From: Marivirga sericea
GTDB taxonomy: Bacteria; Bacteroidota; Bacteroidia; Cytophagales; Cyclobacteriaceae
Direction: 5' to 3'
DNA length: 64,000 nt
NCBI RefSeq assembly: GCF_900177665.1
Contig: NZ_FXAW01000001.1
Coordinates: 310,001-374,000 of the forward strand
Shown here: piece by piece, positions 55,241 to 64,000 of the stretch
Numbering within the stretch: the first letter of the stretch is position 1
Layout of the letters: the number at the start of each line of letters is the position of its first letter
Notes under the pieces: generated by a model
The model's database searches: none
The model's input: the letters and a program-made list of their open reading frames with translations, nothing else
Told to the model about the DNA's origin: nothing
Position numbers and translations under genes: made by a program

Positions 55241-57487
55241 ATGGATCACATTATTAAAATTGCAGGGGAACTCAATGCGCGTCCCCAACAGGTTAAAGCA
55301 GTAATAGAATTATTAGATGGTGGTGCCACGGTGCCGTTCATCTCCCGATATAGAAAAGAAATGACGGGAAGTTTAGATGAGGTAGCTGTGGCGGATGTGC
55401 GTGATCGACTGCAGCAATTACGCGATTTGGATAAAAGGAGAGAGGCGATCTTGAAGTCTATTAAAGAGCAAGAGAAGTTAACGCCTGAGTTGGAAAAAGA
55501 GATAAATGCAGCCGAAACGATGTCCAAGCTAGAGGATATCTACCTTCCATATAAACCCAAGAGAAGAACAAAGGCAACGATTGCAAGAGAAAAAGGCTTG
55601 GAGCCCTTAGCCAAGCTTATTTTTGAACAAGGTAATTCTGATTTGCAATTAGAAGCTGCAAAGTTCATAGATGAAGAAAAGGAAGTGGCTGATGTGGAAG
55701 CTGCCTTACAAGGAGCTCGAGATATTATAGCGGAATGGGCCAATGAAAATGCTGAAGTAAGAGCAGATATTCGTGATCTTTTTCTTAAGAAAGGAAAGTT
55801 CCGCTCGAAAGTTTTAAGTGGAAAAGAAACTGAAGGTCAGAAGTACAAAGATTATTTCGAATGGGAGGAAGACGTTAAAACGGCACCTTCTCACAGAATC
55901 TTAGCCATGCGAAGAGCAGAAAAAGAGATGATTTTGATGCTGGATATTAGCCCTGAGGAGGAAGATGCCACTTTCATTATGGAAAAGCATTTTGTGAAAG
56001 CAGATACTGAAGCTGGCCAACAAGTAAAACAGGCGGTAACCGATGCCTATAAAAGGTTGCTAAAGCCCAGCATGGAAACGGAAATCCGGATTTTCACTAA
56101 GAAGAAAGCGGATGAGGAAGCTATCAAAGTGTTTTCTGACAATTTAAGACAATTGCTATTAGCTGCTCCTATGGGCCAGAAAAATGTAATGGCAGTAGAT
56201 CCGGGATTTAGAACAGGTTGTAAAATGGTCTGTTTAGATAGACAAGGGAAATTGTTATTTAATGAGGCGATCTATCCTCATGAACCACAGCGTCAAACGG
56301 CTAAAGCAGCAGCACTGATTTTACAATTAGTAGAGAAATACAATGTGGAGGCTATCGCGATTGGGAATGGTACTGCAGGACGTGAGACGGAGAAATTTAT
56401 AAATTCAATTGGTTTGCCTCAGTCGGTCACTGTTGTTATGGTGAATGAGAGTGGTGCTTCTGTATATTCCGCTTCAGAAGTAGCGAGAGAAGAATTTAAA
56501 GAATATGATTTGACCGTAAGAGGTGCTGTATCAATTGGTCGAAGGTTGATGGATCCATTAGCTGAATTAGTGAAGATTGATGCTAAATCAATAGGAGTGG
56601 GGCAATACCAGCATGATGTAGACCAGAATTTATTGAAAGCTGGACTGGATGACACCGTAGTCAGTTGTGTGAATAATGTAGGGGTAGAGTTGAATACGGC
56701 TAGTAAGCAATTGTTGACCTATGTTTCCGGTTTGGGCCCTTCTATTGCTGAAAATATTGTCAAGTACAGAGATGAAAATGGTGCATTTAAAAGTAAAGAA
56801 GAACTTAAAAAAGTCCCACGTTTAGGGGATAAAGCTTTTGAACAAGCAGCAGGTTTCTTGCGGATTAGTGATGCTAAAAATCCGCTGGATAGCAGTGCGG
56901 TTCACCCTGAAAGTTATGCTTTGGTGAATAAAATGGCAAAAGATGTTCAAGCCTCTATCACCGATTTGATGGGAAGCAAAGAATTGCGAGAGAAATTGGA
57001 CATGAAGCAATATGTAACCGAAACAGTTGGGCTTCCAACTTTGCAAGATATTATGCAAGAGTTAGCGAAACCAGGTCGTGATCCTCGTGAGCAGTTTGAA
57101 GCTTTTTCTTTTACAGAAGGGGTAAATGAAGTGAAAGATCTTCATGTAGGCATGAAATTGCCTGGTATTGTTACTAATATTACCAATTTTGGAGCTTTCG
57201 TTGATGTAGGAGTTCACCAAGATGGATTAGTTCATGTTAGCCATATTGCAGATAAATTTGTGAGTAATCCTGCTGAAGTGGTTAATGTAGCCCAAAAGGT
57301 GGAAGTAACGGTTATGGAGGTTGACACTGCGAGAAAACGAATTTCACTTTCTATGAAGAAGGATCCATTCAAGCAGCAGTCTAAAGAAGAAAAGCCTAAA
57401 GGTAAATTCAAGCGAAAAGCTGAGGAGAAAGCTCCTGAAGGAGATTTACAAGCTAAGTTAGCAGCTTTGAAAGGAAAATTTGGATGA
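55241..57487 (+). CDS. tex: Tex-family RNA-binding transcription accessory protein
   Basis: A 748-residue Tex protein, which binds nucleic acid and acts in transcription. N-terminal helical part (GELNARPQQVKAVIELLDGG, VPFISRYRKE), an RNase H-like YqgF domain (MAVDPGFRTGCKMVCLDRQG, AIGNGTAGRETEKFI), a helix-hairpin-helix region (YVSGLGPSIAENIVKYRDENG) and a C-terminal S1 domain (LPGIVTNITNFGAFVDVGVH). The C-terminus is Lys-rich. Length and domain order are standard. Confidence 0.96.
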   Translation: MDHIIKIAGELNARPQQVKAVIELLDGGATVPFISRYRKEMTGSLDEVAVADVRDRLQQLRDLDKRREAILKSIKEQEKLTPELEKEINAAETMSKLEDIYLPYKPKRRTKATIAREKGLEPLAKLIFEQGNSDLQLEAAKFIDEEKEVADVEAALQGARDIIAEWANENAEVRADIRDLFLKKGKFRSKVLSGKETEGQKYKDYFEWEEDVKTAPSHRILAMRRAEKEMILMLDISPEEEDATFIMEKHFVKADTEAGQQVKQAVTDAYKRLLKPSMETEIRIFTKKKADEEAIKVFSDNLRQLLLAAPMGQKNVMAVDPGFRTGCKMVCLDRQGKLLFNEAIYPHEPQRQTAKAAALILQLVEKYNVEAIAIGNGTAGRETEKFINSIGLPQSVTVVMVNESGASVYSASEVAREEFKEYDLTVRGAVSIGRRLMDPLAELVKIDAKSIGVGQYQHDVDQNLLKAGLDDTVVSCVNNVGVELNTASKQLLTYVSGLGPSIAENIVKYRDENGAFKSKEELKKVPRLGDKAFEQAAGFLRISDAKNPLDSSAVHPESYALVNKMAKDVQASITDLMGSKELREKLDMKQYVTETVGLPTLQDIMQELAKPGRDPREQFEAFSFTEGVNEVKDLHVGMKLPGIVTNITNFGAFVDVGVHQDGLVHVSHIADKFVSNPAEVVNVAQKVEVTVMEVDTARKRISLSMKKDPFKQQSKEEKPKGKFKRKAEEKAPEGDLQAKLAALKGKFG

Positions 57488-57496
57488 TCATTAAGT

Positions 57497-57527
57497 GCCT
57501 ATTCTTAAGAAGGATAGGCCTTTTTTT
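57497..57527 (+). terminator. Intrinsic terminator of tex
   Basis: A stem of about 10 pairs (57497-57506 with 57510-57519, one wobble) is followed by a run of seven T, 9 bases after the tex stop. The T-run touches the end of the convergent phosphatase gene. Confidence 0.85.
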
Positions 57528-59562
57528 AAATTCTTATACCAGCTATAGAAATATCGTCAGTTTGTTCATGTTCTCCTTTCCAATCCAAAATCGATTTTCG
57601 CAACTGAGCTCTTTGTTCAGTAAAAGGGCGTAATTTAATTTCATCGAGTAAAGCCATTAATTTTTTACGCATGAACTTTTTATTTTCAGCCCCACCAAAC
57701 TGATCAACAAAGCCATCACTATAAATGTAGATTTGCATATCCTGCTTCACCTTCAGTGTGATATTTCTTGCTTTTTTATCAAAAGAATCCACCATGCCGC
57801 CAATGGAAAATCGCTGTCCCTTGATCAATTCCCAGTTATCGTCTTGAAAAACAATAAGATCCATACTAGCTCCTGCAAAATTAACTTCTTGTCTTTGTTG
57901 ATCGAAACACAATAGTGCGATATCTAAACCGTCATTAGAGGAGTTCTCTTTGTATTGAAGGCTATTCAATACAGATCTATCTAATATTTTTAATATTTCA
58001 GCACAATCTTCAATTCCTTGCTGATTTACAATGCTGTTTAGTAGATCATTTGCCATTACCGTCATAAATGCTCCGGGAATCCCATGACCGGTGCAATCGG
58101 CCAAGGCAAAGTACGTTTTATGTTTTCTTTGAGCAAACCAATAGAAATCTCCACTAACAATGGATTTGGGCAAATACAGCATGAAAAATTCGTTAAATGC
58201 AGATTTTACGCTCTTGAGGTCTGGTAAAATCGCTCTTTGTATATTCTGCGCATATTTAATACTATTGGTAGTATCTGCTGTTGCTTCTTCAAGTGCTAGT
58301 TTCTGAGCAATTATACTATCTCTTTGCGCTTCAATTTCGTCTCGATTTTCTTGAATTTCAGCTTTTTGGAGATTGATTTCATCGTTTTTGAGCTTTAGTA
58401 GTCGATGTGCTCTGTTTTTTATATTATAACGATTATAACTGATCAAAGCCAATACTGCTAATAAAATACCGAGCACAATCAAAAAATAATTTGAGTTCTC
58501 TCTTCTTATTAATTGTAGTCCTGTAATCTCTGCTTTGGTTTTTAATAGTTGTATCTCTTTTTCTTTTGAATCTATTTCGAAATTCTTTTCTAATTGAGAT
58601 ACTTTTGCTGTAAAGTCTTGATTAAAAATTGAGTCGTTTAATTTTTTATATTTTTTATAGGCTAATAAGGACTGTTTATATTGCTGCTTAAGCTCATAGA
58701 TAGTGGAAAGCCCGTTATAAGAACTTTTCAGGACTTCAATGGCTTTTACCTCTGCCCCCGAACTGATGGCTCTTTTGAAGTATTTTTCTGCCTGTGCAAA
58801 TTCTTCCTTCTTCAAATAGCTTTCAGCCAAACTTTTTTCTATGTAAGCTTTATCATAATTTTTTTGACCTGTAGGAACTGCAAGCAGGGCTCTTTCGATG
58901 TAGTAAACTGCTGAATCTACATCTCCGTAATCTTTATGATATACTCCGATATTATGCAAGGAATTGTAAATTCCTACAGTGTATTCAAAGTCTTTATCAA
59001 TTTTGTACGAAGCCCTGAAGTATTTGATTGCTTTCTCAGGAAGCTCTCTTTTCATAAACAGAAGACCGAGATTACTCATCGTATTTGAAATTCCTAAAGA
59101 ATCTGAAAATTCTTCTTTTATCTTTAATGACTGCTGATAATATTCCGCTGCTCTATCTAGTCTGCCTATTTCCTCAAAAATGATTCCTACATTATTCATA
59201 GCTCTCGATAATGCTTGAGGGCTTTGTCGATCCTTCTCCATTTTTAGGACCTGCAGAAAGTAATTAAGCGTTTTCTCGTAATCTCCTAAGCCGTAATATG
59301 CTATTCCTAAGTTATTAAGGAACTGTGTCTCTGCTAGCTTATCAGTCTTTTTCTGAGCAAGCTCCAGACCCTTTGTTCCATATAATATTGCTTGGGAAGG
59401 ATCTGATGTACTGAATGAATAAAGTAGCTCTTTGTAGATTTGAAGCTTGCTACTATCATGGAGGTTTGTTTCTAACAGATTCCGAAGACTATCTGTGCTT
59501 TGTTCGCCATATAATATATGGGAGCTCACAAAAAGTAATAAGATGAATATTCTATGCACCAT
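57526..59562 (-). CDS. TPR sensor with SpoIIE-type PP2C phosphatase domain
   Basis: A 678-residue membrane signalling protein. Signal peptide at 1-19, about six TPR repeats at 25-310 (e.g. AIYFLNNLGIAYYGLGDYE-like units with NNLG and Y.LGDYEK), a helix pair, one transmembrane segment (YFLIVLGILLAVLALISY, about 354-372), a coiled coil to about 430 and a SpoIIE/PP2C phosphatase domain (ADCTGHGIPGAFMTVMAND with its metal-binding Asp, and IYSDGFVDQFGG). The TPR part would face the periplasm and the phosphatase the cytoplasm, controlling an anti-sigma-antagonist or other phosphoprotein. Such proteins are common in Bacteroidota; no partner gene is adjacent. Confidence 0.87.
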   Translation of the reverse strand: MVHRIFILLLFVSSHILYGEQSTDSLRNLLETNLHDSSKLQIYKELLYSFSTSDPSQAILYGTKGLELAQKKTDKLAETQFLNNLGIAYYGLGDYEKTLNYFLQVLKMEKDRQSPQALSRAMNNVGIIFEEIGRLDRAAEYYQQSLKIKEEFSDSLGISNTMSNLGLLFMKRELPEKAIKYFRASYKIDKDFEYTVGIYNSLHNIGVYHKDYGDVDSAVYYIERALLAVPTGQKNYDKAYIEKSLAESYLKKEEFAQAEKYFKRAISSGAEVKAIEVLKSSYNGLSTIYELKQQYKQSLLAYKKYKKLNDSIFNQDFTAKVSQLEKNFEIDSKEKEIQLLKTKAEITGLQLIRRENSNYFLIVLGILLAVLALISYNRYNIKNRAHRLLKLKNDEINLQKAEIQENRDEIEAQRDSIIAQKLALEEATADTTNSIKYAQNIQRAILPDLKSVKSAFNEFFMLYLPKSIVSGDFYWFAQRKHKTYFALADCTGHGIPGAFMTVMANDLLNSIVNQQGIEDCAEILKILDRSVLNSLQYKENSSNDGLDIALLCFDQQRQEVNFAGASMDLIVFQDDNWELIKGQRFSIGGMVDSFDKKARNITLKVKQDMQIYIYSDGFVDQFGGAENKKFMRKKLMALLDEIKLRPFTEQRAQLRKSILDWKGEHEQTDDISIAGIRI

Positions 59563-59663
59563 TTAGTTAAATAAAAACTTCATGGAATAAGGTATTATAA
59601 AAACACAACCGAAACAATAAAAAGAAGCAGGTTTTTAATAATTTTTGGTCTGATACCAGAGAA

Positions 59664-60407
59664 TCAATTCTCTGGATACCAATTTCTTAACCTTACCTCA
59701 ATATTATCATTTTTATCATTGACCAATGATTTGAATTTCTCTACATCTGCTAAGCCACCTTGACCTCTGAAGTGAAAAGGGTAAATGATTGCAGGCTTAA
59801 AATCTAGTACTGCATCAGCTGCTTTGTCGACTGACATTGTATATGGTAAATTCATGCAAACGAAAGCTACATCTATATTTTTAAGTGCTCGCATTTCCGG
59901 AATATCTTCTGTATCGCCAGAGATATAGATTGTTTTATCAGCAATACTTAATAAATAGCCATTTCCTCTACCTTTTGGGTGTCTAGTTTCTGCATCTACT
60001 GGAAGATTGTACATCGGTATAGCTTTTATGTCTATCCCATTGAGAGAAGTGCTTTTATCATTATCGAGGACTTCTATTTCATCATTATTGATGCCCTCCA
60101 TTTGCTTGGCTACTGCTTCAGGAACTATAAAATGGGAATTAGTAGTATTTAAGGCTTTAAGTGTTTCTGTATTTAAATGATCACCATGTATATCGGTAAT
60201 CAGAATTAAATCAGCATCGTTTAGTCCTTTAAAACCTTCTGCACCACCATAAGGATCAACATAAATGGTTATGTCATTGTATTCAATAGCTAGAGTTCCA
60301 TGAAGGATTGGATGGATTTTAATTTCAGCACTTTTGGTTTTGATAATATCTTGTGCAAAGGCGCTAGAGCTAAACAGAGCGAAAATAAAGACTAATATTT
60401 TTTTCAT
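59664..60407 (-). CDS. Exported metallo-beta-lactamase-fold hydrolase (UlaG-like)
   Basis: A 247-residue protein with signal peptide (FIFALFSSSAFAQ) and a metallo-beta-lactamase fold. Metal-binding motif ITDIHGDHLN, which lacks the first His of the classic HxHxDH, followed by YISGDTEDIPEM (bridging Asp) and IYPFHFRGQGG (last His). It resembles the UlaG/lactonase-like group. Periplasmic. Substrate unknown. Same strand as the SIMPL gene, 65 bases downstream of it. Confidence 0.85.
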   Translation of the reverse strand: MKKILVFIFALFSSSAFAQDIIKTKSAEIKIHPILHGTLAIEYNDITIYVDPYGGAEGFKGLNDADLILITDIHGDHLNTETLKALNTTNSHFIVPEAVAKQMEGINNDEIEVLDNDKSTSLNGIDIKAIPMYNLPVDAETRHPKGRGNGYLLSIADKTIYISGDTEDIPEMRALKNIDVAFVCMNLPYTMSVDKAADAVLDFKPAIIYPFHFRGQGGLADVEKFKSLVNDKNDNIEVRLRNWYPEN

Positions 60408-60472
60408 AGGTATAATTTTAATGATATAAACCTAGCTAGTCAGGAAAAGTTAAACCATTCATCAAATAAAAA

Positions 60473-61180
60473 TCAATCCTCCAACTGATAATCGATAGTG
60501 GAAACCACTCTGACATTTTTAATATGTGGAGTATTACTATCTAGATCATTAATCGTGAAAAGTCCTTGTTGTGCATTTCTAATTTTCCCCACTTTTGAAT
60601 TTGAGTCTTCTGCAAACTTTTCAGCTACTTCCCTCGCATTCTTGGTTGCTTCTTCTATCATTTCTGGTTTCAAACTATTGAGAGATGAAAAACTGTATTC
60701 AATTGGTCTCCAGGTATTTTTCGAACCAATTATAATGCCTTCAGAAAGGAGATCTAATGAGGAAGATAAGGCATTTTGCAGTAGAGCGATATTCTCGGTT
60801 CTTACAGTAAAATCAGATTTAGCAATGTAGCGGAATTCCTGATAGTTATTGTTACTGTAAGCATTGGCTTTCACGTCTTCAATATTAATGCTTCCCTGTT
60901 GTAATTCCGTTTGGTCAAATCCCTGCGCGATGAAAAACTGATATACGATTTTATTCTGTTTTTCAATAGTGGATTTTATGTCTGCTAGATCATTTCCAGT
61001 AATGGTAATATTCAATGGCCATACTGCCAGATCAGCATTTACTGTTCTTTCAGATAAACCTTTAACTCTAACAGATCTATCGTAAGCTTTCCCTGTCTTT
61101 ATAGTATTTCCTATCCAAAAACCAGCCAAGGCGACAGAGAAAGCTAATATGGTAGCTGCTATCCAATAATTATGTTTCAT
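60473..61180 (-). CDS. SIMPL-domain (DUF541) membrane-anchored protein
   Basis: A 235-residue protein with one N-terminal membrane anchor (WIAATILAFSVALAGFWIG) and a SIMPL/DUF541 domain: SVRVKGLSERTVNADLAVW, then NARE.AEKFAEDSNSKVG. Members are periplasmic and of unsettled role (envelope, oxidative stress). 34 bases downstream of the flavoprotein gene on the same strand, so likely co-transcribed. Confidence 0.88.
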   Translation of the reverse strand: MKHNYWIAATILAFSVALAGFWIGNTIKTGKAYDRSVRVKGLSERTVNADLAVWPLNITITGNDLADIKSTIEKQNKIVYQFFIAQGFDQTELQQGSINIEDVKANAYSNNNYQEFRYIAKSDFTVRTENIALLQNALSSSLDLLSEGIIIGSKNTWRPIEYSFSSLNSLKPEMIEEATKNAREVAEKFAEDSNSKVGKIRNAQQGLFTINDLDSNTPHIKNVRVVSTIDYQLED

Positions 61181-61214
61181 TTTGACTTGAATTAAATGGT
61201 AACATTTTGAATAA

Positions 61215-62699
61215 TTAAAACATCACTCTTTCTTTTTTATTGCAATCATAACAATAACAATTCACTTTATCTTTTAGTAAACCAGATTTTAGAATTGATT
61301 TACCCAATAATGCCCTCACTGATTCCTGGATTCCTTCTGTGATACTTGGGTGAGGGTGTACACATTCGGCTAATTCTTCTATTCCTTTTTCCATGCTAAT
61401 TAGCAAAGCTACGGCTTGAATGGCGGCAGAAGCTTGTTCACCTACTACCCGCATTCCTAAAATCTGCATTTCATCATCATCAGTCACTAGTAATTTGATA
61501 AAGCCTTGTGTATTTCTCTTGGCCACCGCTCTGGCAATGGTTGAATAGTCCGTTGTGACGACTTTATAATTGAGTCCCTTTGCTTGAGCAGTTTTTTCAT
61601 TATACCCAACACCAGCAACTTCCGGATTGAGAAACATAATCGTACTGATATTTTCGTAGACGAGTTTTCTCTTAGGGGATCCATAGATTTTTTCAACCGC
61701 ATACCTTCCTTCCAACTCACCCACATTTACCAAATTAATGTCAGCGGTAATATCGCCCACTGCGTAAATATTTTTTACTGAAGTATTAGTATCGTGATCT
61801 TCCACACCTCTTTTTCCCATTTTAATAGGCACAGCCTCCTTCCATATCTTCTCATAATTTGGTACTCTTCCTACAGAGACGAGTGCTTTATCGACTTCAA
61901 AGGTTTCTTGATGACCATCTGAGAAATTGAGCGTGTACCGAACTTTTCCATTTTCCCTTTCCATTCTGGACAGAGAAGAATTTCGATGGATATGTACTCC
62001 TTGCGCCTCTAAGTTCTTTTCAATTACTGCCACTACATCAGCATCTTCAAAAGGCAAAATGCTGTCTCCTTTGTCAATCAAATAGACTTTAGTTTGCCCG
62101 AAGCCTGAGAATATAGTGGCATACTCACAGCCAATCACACCAGCACCCACTATGACCATACTTTCAGGAAAATCCTCCATTTGTTCGATTCCGTCACTAG
62201 TGAGGATGTATTTTTCATCGATTGGAATATTGGGTAAAAATCGAGGACGGCTTCCAGTGGCTATAATAATATAATCGGTCTCAAAGGCCAAGCGTTCGTC
62301 TAGTGTTTCTATCTCCACAAGATGCTCGCTTATTATAGAAGCTTCACCTTCTATAAAATCAATATAAGTAGCATATTTTGGATTGTTTTGTAATTCTTGG
62401 AGATGACTATCTAATAGATGCACTCTTTCCTGTACAGCATTTTGAACTTCTACTTGTATTTCTTTCCAAACTGCTTTCGGTGGCTCTAAGTGATACCTGT
62501 CTAAGTTCTTTCGAAACGCCAACATATCTCTTGAAAGCTCCCACAGGGTTTTAGAAGATAAGGCCCCATTGGTAATGCCAGCACCCCCTAAAGTACTTTT
62601 TTCGATTAGTAAGGTTTTCTTTTTTAAATCTATTGCCCGCATTGCAGCAGCGTATCCCGAAGGACCTGCTCCAATGATCACTAAATCATAATGCTTCAT
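61215..62699 (-). CDS. Lipoamide dehydrogenase/transhydrogenase-like flavoprotein lacking the redox disulfide
   Basis: A 494-residue FAD/NAD(P) oxidoreductase of the dihydrolipoamide dehydrogenase family. FAD motif VIIGAGPSGYAAAMRA, NAD motif VIVGAGVIGCEYATIF, second FAD region NIYAVGDITAD, and the dimer-interface motif HPHPSITE. The active site normally reads GG.C....C..SK; here it is GGAGITNGALSSK, with G41 and A46 in place of the two cysteines. The C-terminus carries an added cysteine group, CYCYDC at 481-486. It resembles soluble transhydrogenase (one Cys kept) more than Lpd but fits neither fully. Reaction uncertain: NAD(P)H transhydrogenase or a quinone/other reductase. Confidence 0.82.
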   Translation of the reverse strand: MKHYDLVIIGAGPSGYAAAMRAIDLKKKTLLIEKSTLGGAGITNGALSSKTLWELSRDMLAFRKNLDRYHLEPPKAVWKEIQVEVQNAVQERVHLLDSHLQELQNNPKYATYIDFIEGEASIISEHLVEIETLDERLAFETDYIIIATGSRPRFLPNIPIDEKYILTSDGIEQMEDFPESMVIVGAGVIGCEYATIFSGFGQTKVYLIDKGDSILPFEDADVVAVIEKNLEAQGVHIHRNSSLSRMERENGKVRYTLNFSDGHQETFEVDKALVSVGRVPNYEKIWKEAVPIKMGKRGVEDHDTNTSVKNIYAVGDITADINLVNVGELEGRYAVEKIYGSPKRKLVYENISTIMFLNPEVAGVGYNEKTAQAKGLNYKVVTTDYSTIARAVAKRNTQGFIKLLVTDDDEMQILGMRVVGEQASAAIQAVALLISMEKGIEELAECVHPHPSITEGIQESVRALLGKSILKSGLLKDKVNCYCYDCNKKERVMF

Positions 62700-62797
62700 A
62701 AGCGTGAATTAATTATAAAGCAATATAAAAATTTATTAAGATTAATAAGGATATAGGAGCGTTAAAGGTAGTACGAGGCGCCTCTTAAAAAGTAGCC

Positions 62798-63448
62798 TCA
62801 TTCATATAGTTTGTGCAGCTTTTCCGTTTTATTAATCATTTCTTTACTTCCGACAAAAACCGCCCACATCGCCAATGATAAAATCCCTAATAAGATTGCC
62901 GTCCAAATTGGACTCACTAACTCTAAATAGAGATATCGAAAGTTGAAGACAATGGAAGCCATTATTGGAATGATCCCATAAGACATTCTAAAGCTTAAAT
63001 ACGACTTCAGATATTTTTTTGACCTTTGCTCTCTAAAAGCATAAACCAAAGTGAAGACACAAAATCCGAGTATTCCACCAAGTATGATCCCATCAAAGTT
63101 GATAGGGAATTGTTTCGATAAAAGGTGTACAAGAACACCAATCAGTATCGGTATCAAAATCTTACGAGAAAGTAGAATCTCTTTAGCAGCTGCCCAATAG
63201 GAGCGCCAAAGTTCCTTATTGAGTCGGCTTGTAATGGCTTCCTCGACCTCAGCAAACCCATAAACCCCAAATGATCGATGCACTTCATTAAATGCCCCCT
63301 CTAAGCTTATTTTTGGTTTTTCCTCCATTTTATCTTCAATTGCAGAAGCTACATGATCGATTATTTCATATTGGACATCCGTATGGGTGAAACCTCTTTT
63401 GGAGATCCATGATTTTATTTGGGCTATTTGTTCGGATGATAATTTCAT
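62798..63448 (-). CDS. Membrane protein with N-terminal soluble helical domain, unknown function
   Basis: A 216-residue protein. The first 85 residues are soluble and helical (EQIAQIKSWISKRGFTHTDV, EIIDHVASAIEDKMEE), followed by four hydrophobic helices (ILIPILIGVLVHLL and others) and a short charged tail. Similar proteins are frequent in Bacteroidota without a known role. Its start overlaps the stop of the upstream membrane protein gene by 4 bases, so the two are translated together. Confidence 0.75.
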   Translation of the reverse strand: MKLSSEQIAQIKSWISKRGFTHTDVQYEIIDHVASAIEDKMEEKPKISLEGAFNEVHRSFGVYGFAEVEEAITSRLNKELWRSYWAAAKEILLSRKILIPILIGVLVHLLSKQFPINFDGIILGGILGFCVFTLVYAFREQRSKKYLKSYLSFRMSYGIIPIMASIVFNFRYLYLELVSPIWTAILLGILSLAMWAVFVGSKEMINKTEKLHKLYE

Positions 63449-64000
63449 AAGTATTGGATTCTGATTTTGCTTTTAAATACTTTAAGACCAATGTAGCCAA
63501 CTATGAGAAAAATCATCAAAAAGGCGAATGGTACTAATGGATAATTTTCATAAAAAACTACTCTTTCTTGGTAGGGTTCCAAAAAGAATACTGGTAGGAT
63601 CGTGCTCAAATTTAAAATTGAGGTTGGCAAAATAAGAAAATGTGTAGTTGCACTTAAATGAGCAGAATTAAGTCTTTTGCCTCCATATTTTTTCAATCTA
63701 GACAGCACATAACCATAAGTTGGTATTCCAATTGAAAAAAACGTAAGTGGGATTAGGATCCACCAAAAAATAATATCCATCGGAAGTGTCTCTATAAGTG
63801 TAAAGCCTAAAAAGATAATGGCTAGTGTGGAAATAATTTGTGGCCATCTCCAAAATTTTTTAAATTCTGAAACATAAATCTTATTCACCGACTTTATGGT
63901 TTTACCCACTAGGTTTCTATTAATACTGACAAGCTTGTAATAGTCAAATTCTTTATCTAAATCTTGTAAAGTTTGTTCGAAGCTTTTTTCTCCGTTCTCA
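63445..64000 (-). CDS. Membrane protein, unknown function (5' partial at window end)
   Basis: The frame is open from the stop at 63445 to the last base of the window; a GTG at 63909 is not a convincing start because in-frame coding continues upstream (FEQTLQDLDKEFDYYKLVS). The visible part has a charged, helical N-terminal portion and four hydrophobic segments (IISTLAIIFLGFTLI, IFWWILIPLTFFSIGI, others). It overlaps the next gene by 4 bases (ATGA). The two may form one membrane unit; no family recognised. Confidence 0.75.
   Translation of the reverse strand, partial: ENGEKSFEQTLQDLDKEFDYYKLVSINRNLVGKTIKSVNKIYVSEFKKFWRWPQIISTLAIIFLGFTLIETLPMDIIFWWILIPLTFFSIGIPTYGYVLSRLKKYGGKRLNSAHLSATTHFLILPTSILNLSTILPVFFLEPYQERVVFYENYPLVPFAFLMIFLIVGYIGLKVFKSKIRIQYL

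Noticed and set aside
1-64000. tRNA, rRNA, transposase, integrase, phage or origin signatures
   Set aside because: None was recognised by reading the gaps and protein products; small RNAs and weak sites could be missed without a model search.

Overview
The window comes from an AT-rich member of the Bacteroidota, most likely a marine, gliding-type bacterium of the order Cytophagales. The evidence is a SusC/SusD pair in a laminarin-type polysaccharide utilization locus, type IX secretion (T9SS) signatures (a PorP/SprF-family protein, one type B and one type A C-terminal sorting domain), many short-signal lipoproteins, and a near absence of Shine-Dalgarno sequences. The genus cannot be settled from the sequence alone. 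Both ends of the window cut through genes.

Layout. 1-12200 is a beta-glucan locus on the plus strand: SusC (5' end outside), SusD, a PKD-domain surface lipoprotein, a GH16 lipoprotein, a GH3 beta-glucosidase, a second GH16 lipoprotein and a sugar-porter MFS importer. Together these would bind laminarin-like beta-1,3-glucan at the surface, cut it outside the cell, pull oligosaccharides through the SusCD gate, reduce them to glucose in the periplasm and import the sugar. Three hairpin terminators punctuate it. 12400-14430 holds small housekeeping genes (a secreted 65-residue protein, a PlsC-like acyltransferase, lipoprotein MsrB, a flavin reductase-like protein). 14579-17049 is a two-gene glycine betaine/choline-type ABC importer whose permease carries a circularly permuted binding domain. 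17095-22786 is an AraC regulator divergent from a three-gene acyl-CoA ligase, aldehyde dehydrogenase and GMC alcohol dehydrogenase cassette resembling AlkK-AlkH-AlkJ; it could turn fatty alcohols into acyl-CoA. 22957-28234 carries an MFS exporter, an NTF2-like protein, a Cys-rich lipoprotein, a TetM/TetQ-like ribosome-protection GTPase and a small barrel protein.

28653-49060 is the surface and accessory part: a secreted WD40-caspase protein, a PorP/SprF-family protein with a long basic tail, a 2621-residue mosaic adhesin (haemagglutinin-like helix, BspA repeats, Ig-like repeats, PKD, type B sorting domain), two membrane proteins, a quinone oxidoreductase, an Asp-box propeller protein with a type A sorting domain, and an intact PLP enzyme whose C-terminal part is duplicated as a pseudogene on the far side of the propeller gene.

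49651-64000 is mostly ordinary chromosome: TfoX-like, esterase lipoprotein, PaiB-like, DUF1573, DoxX, trpS, tex, a TPR-SpoIIE phosphatase, a metallo-beta-lactamase-fold protein, a SIMPL protein, a lipoamide-dehydrogenase-like flavoprotein that lacks its redox cysteines, and a pair of membrane proteins running off the end. No rRNA, tRNA, CRISPR array, transposase or integrase was seen.
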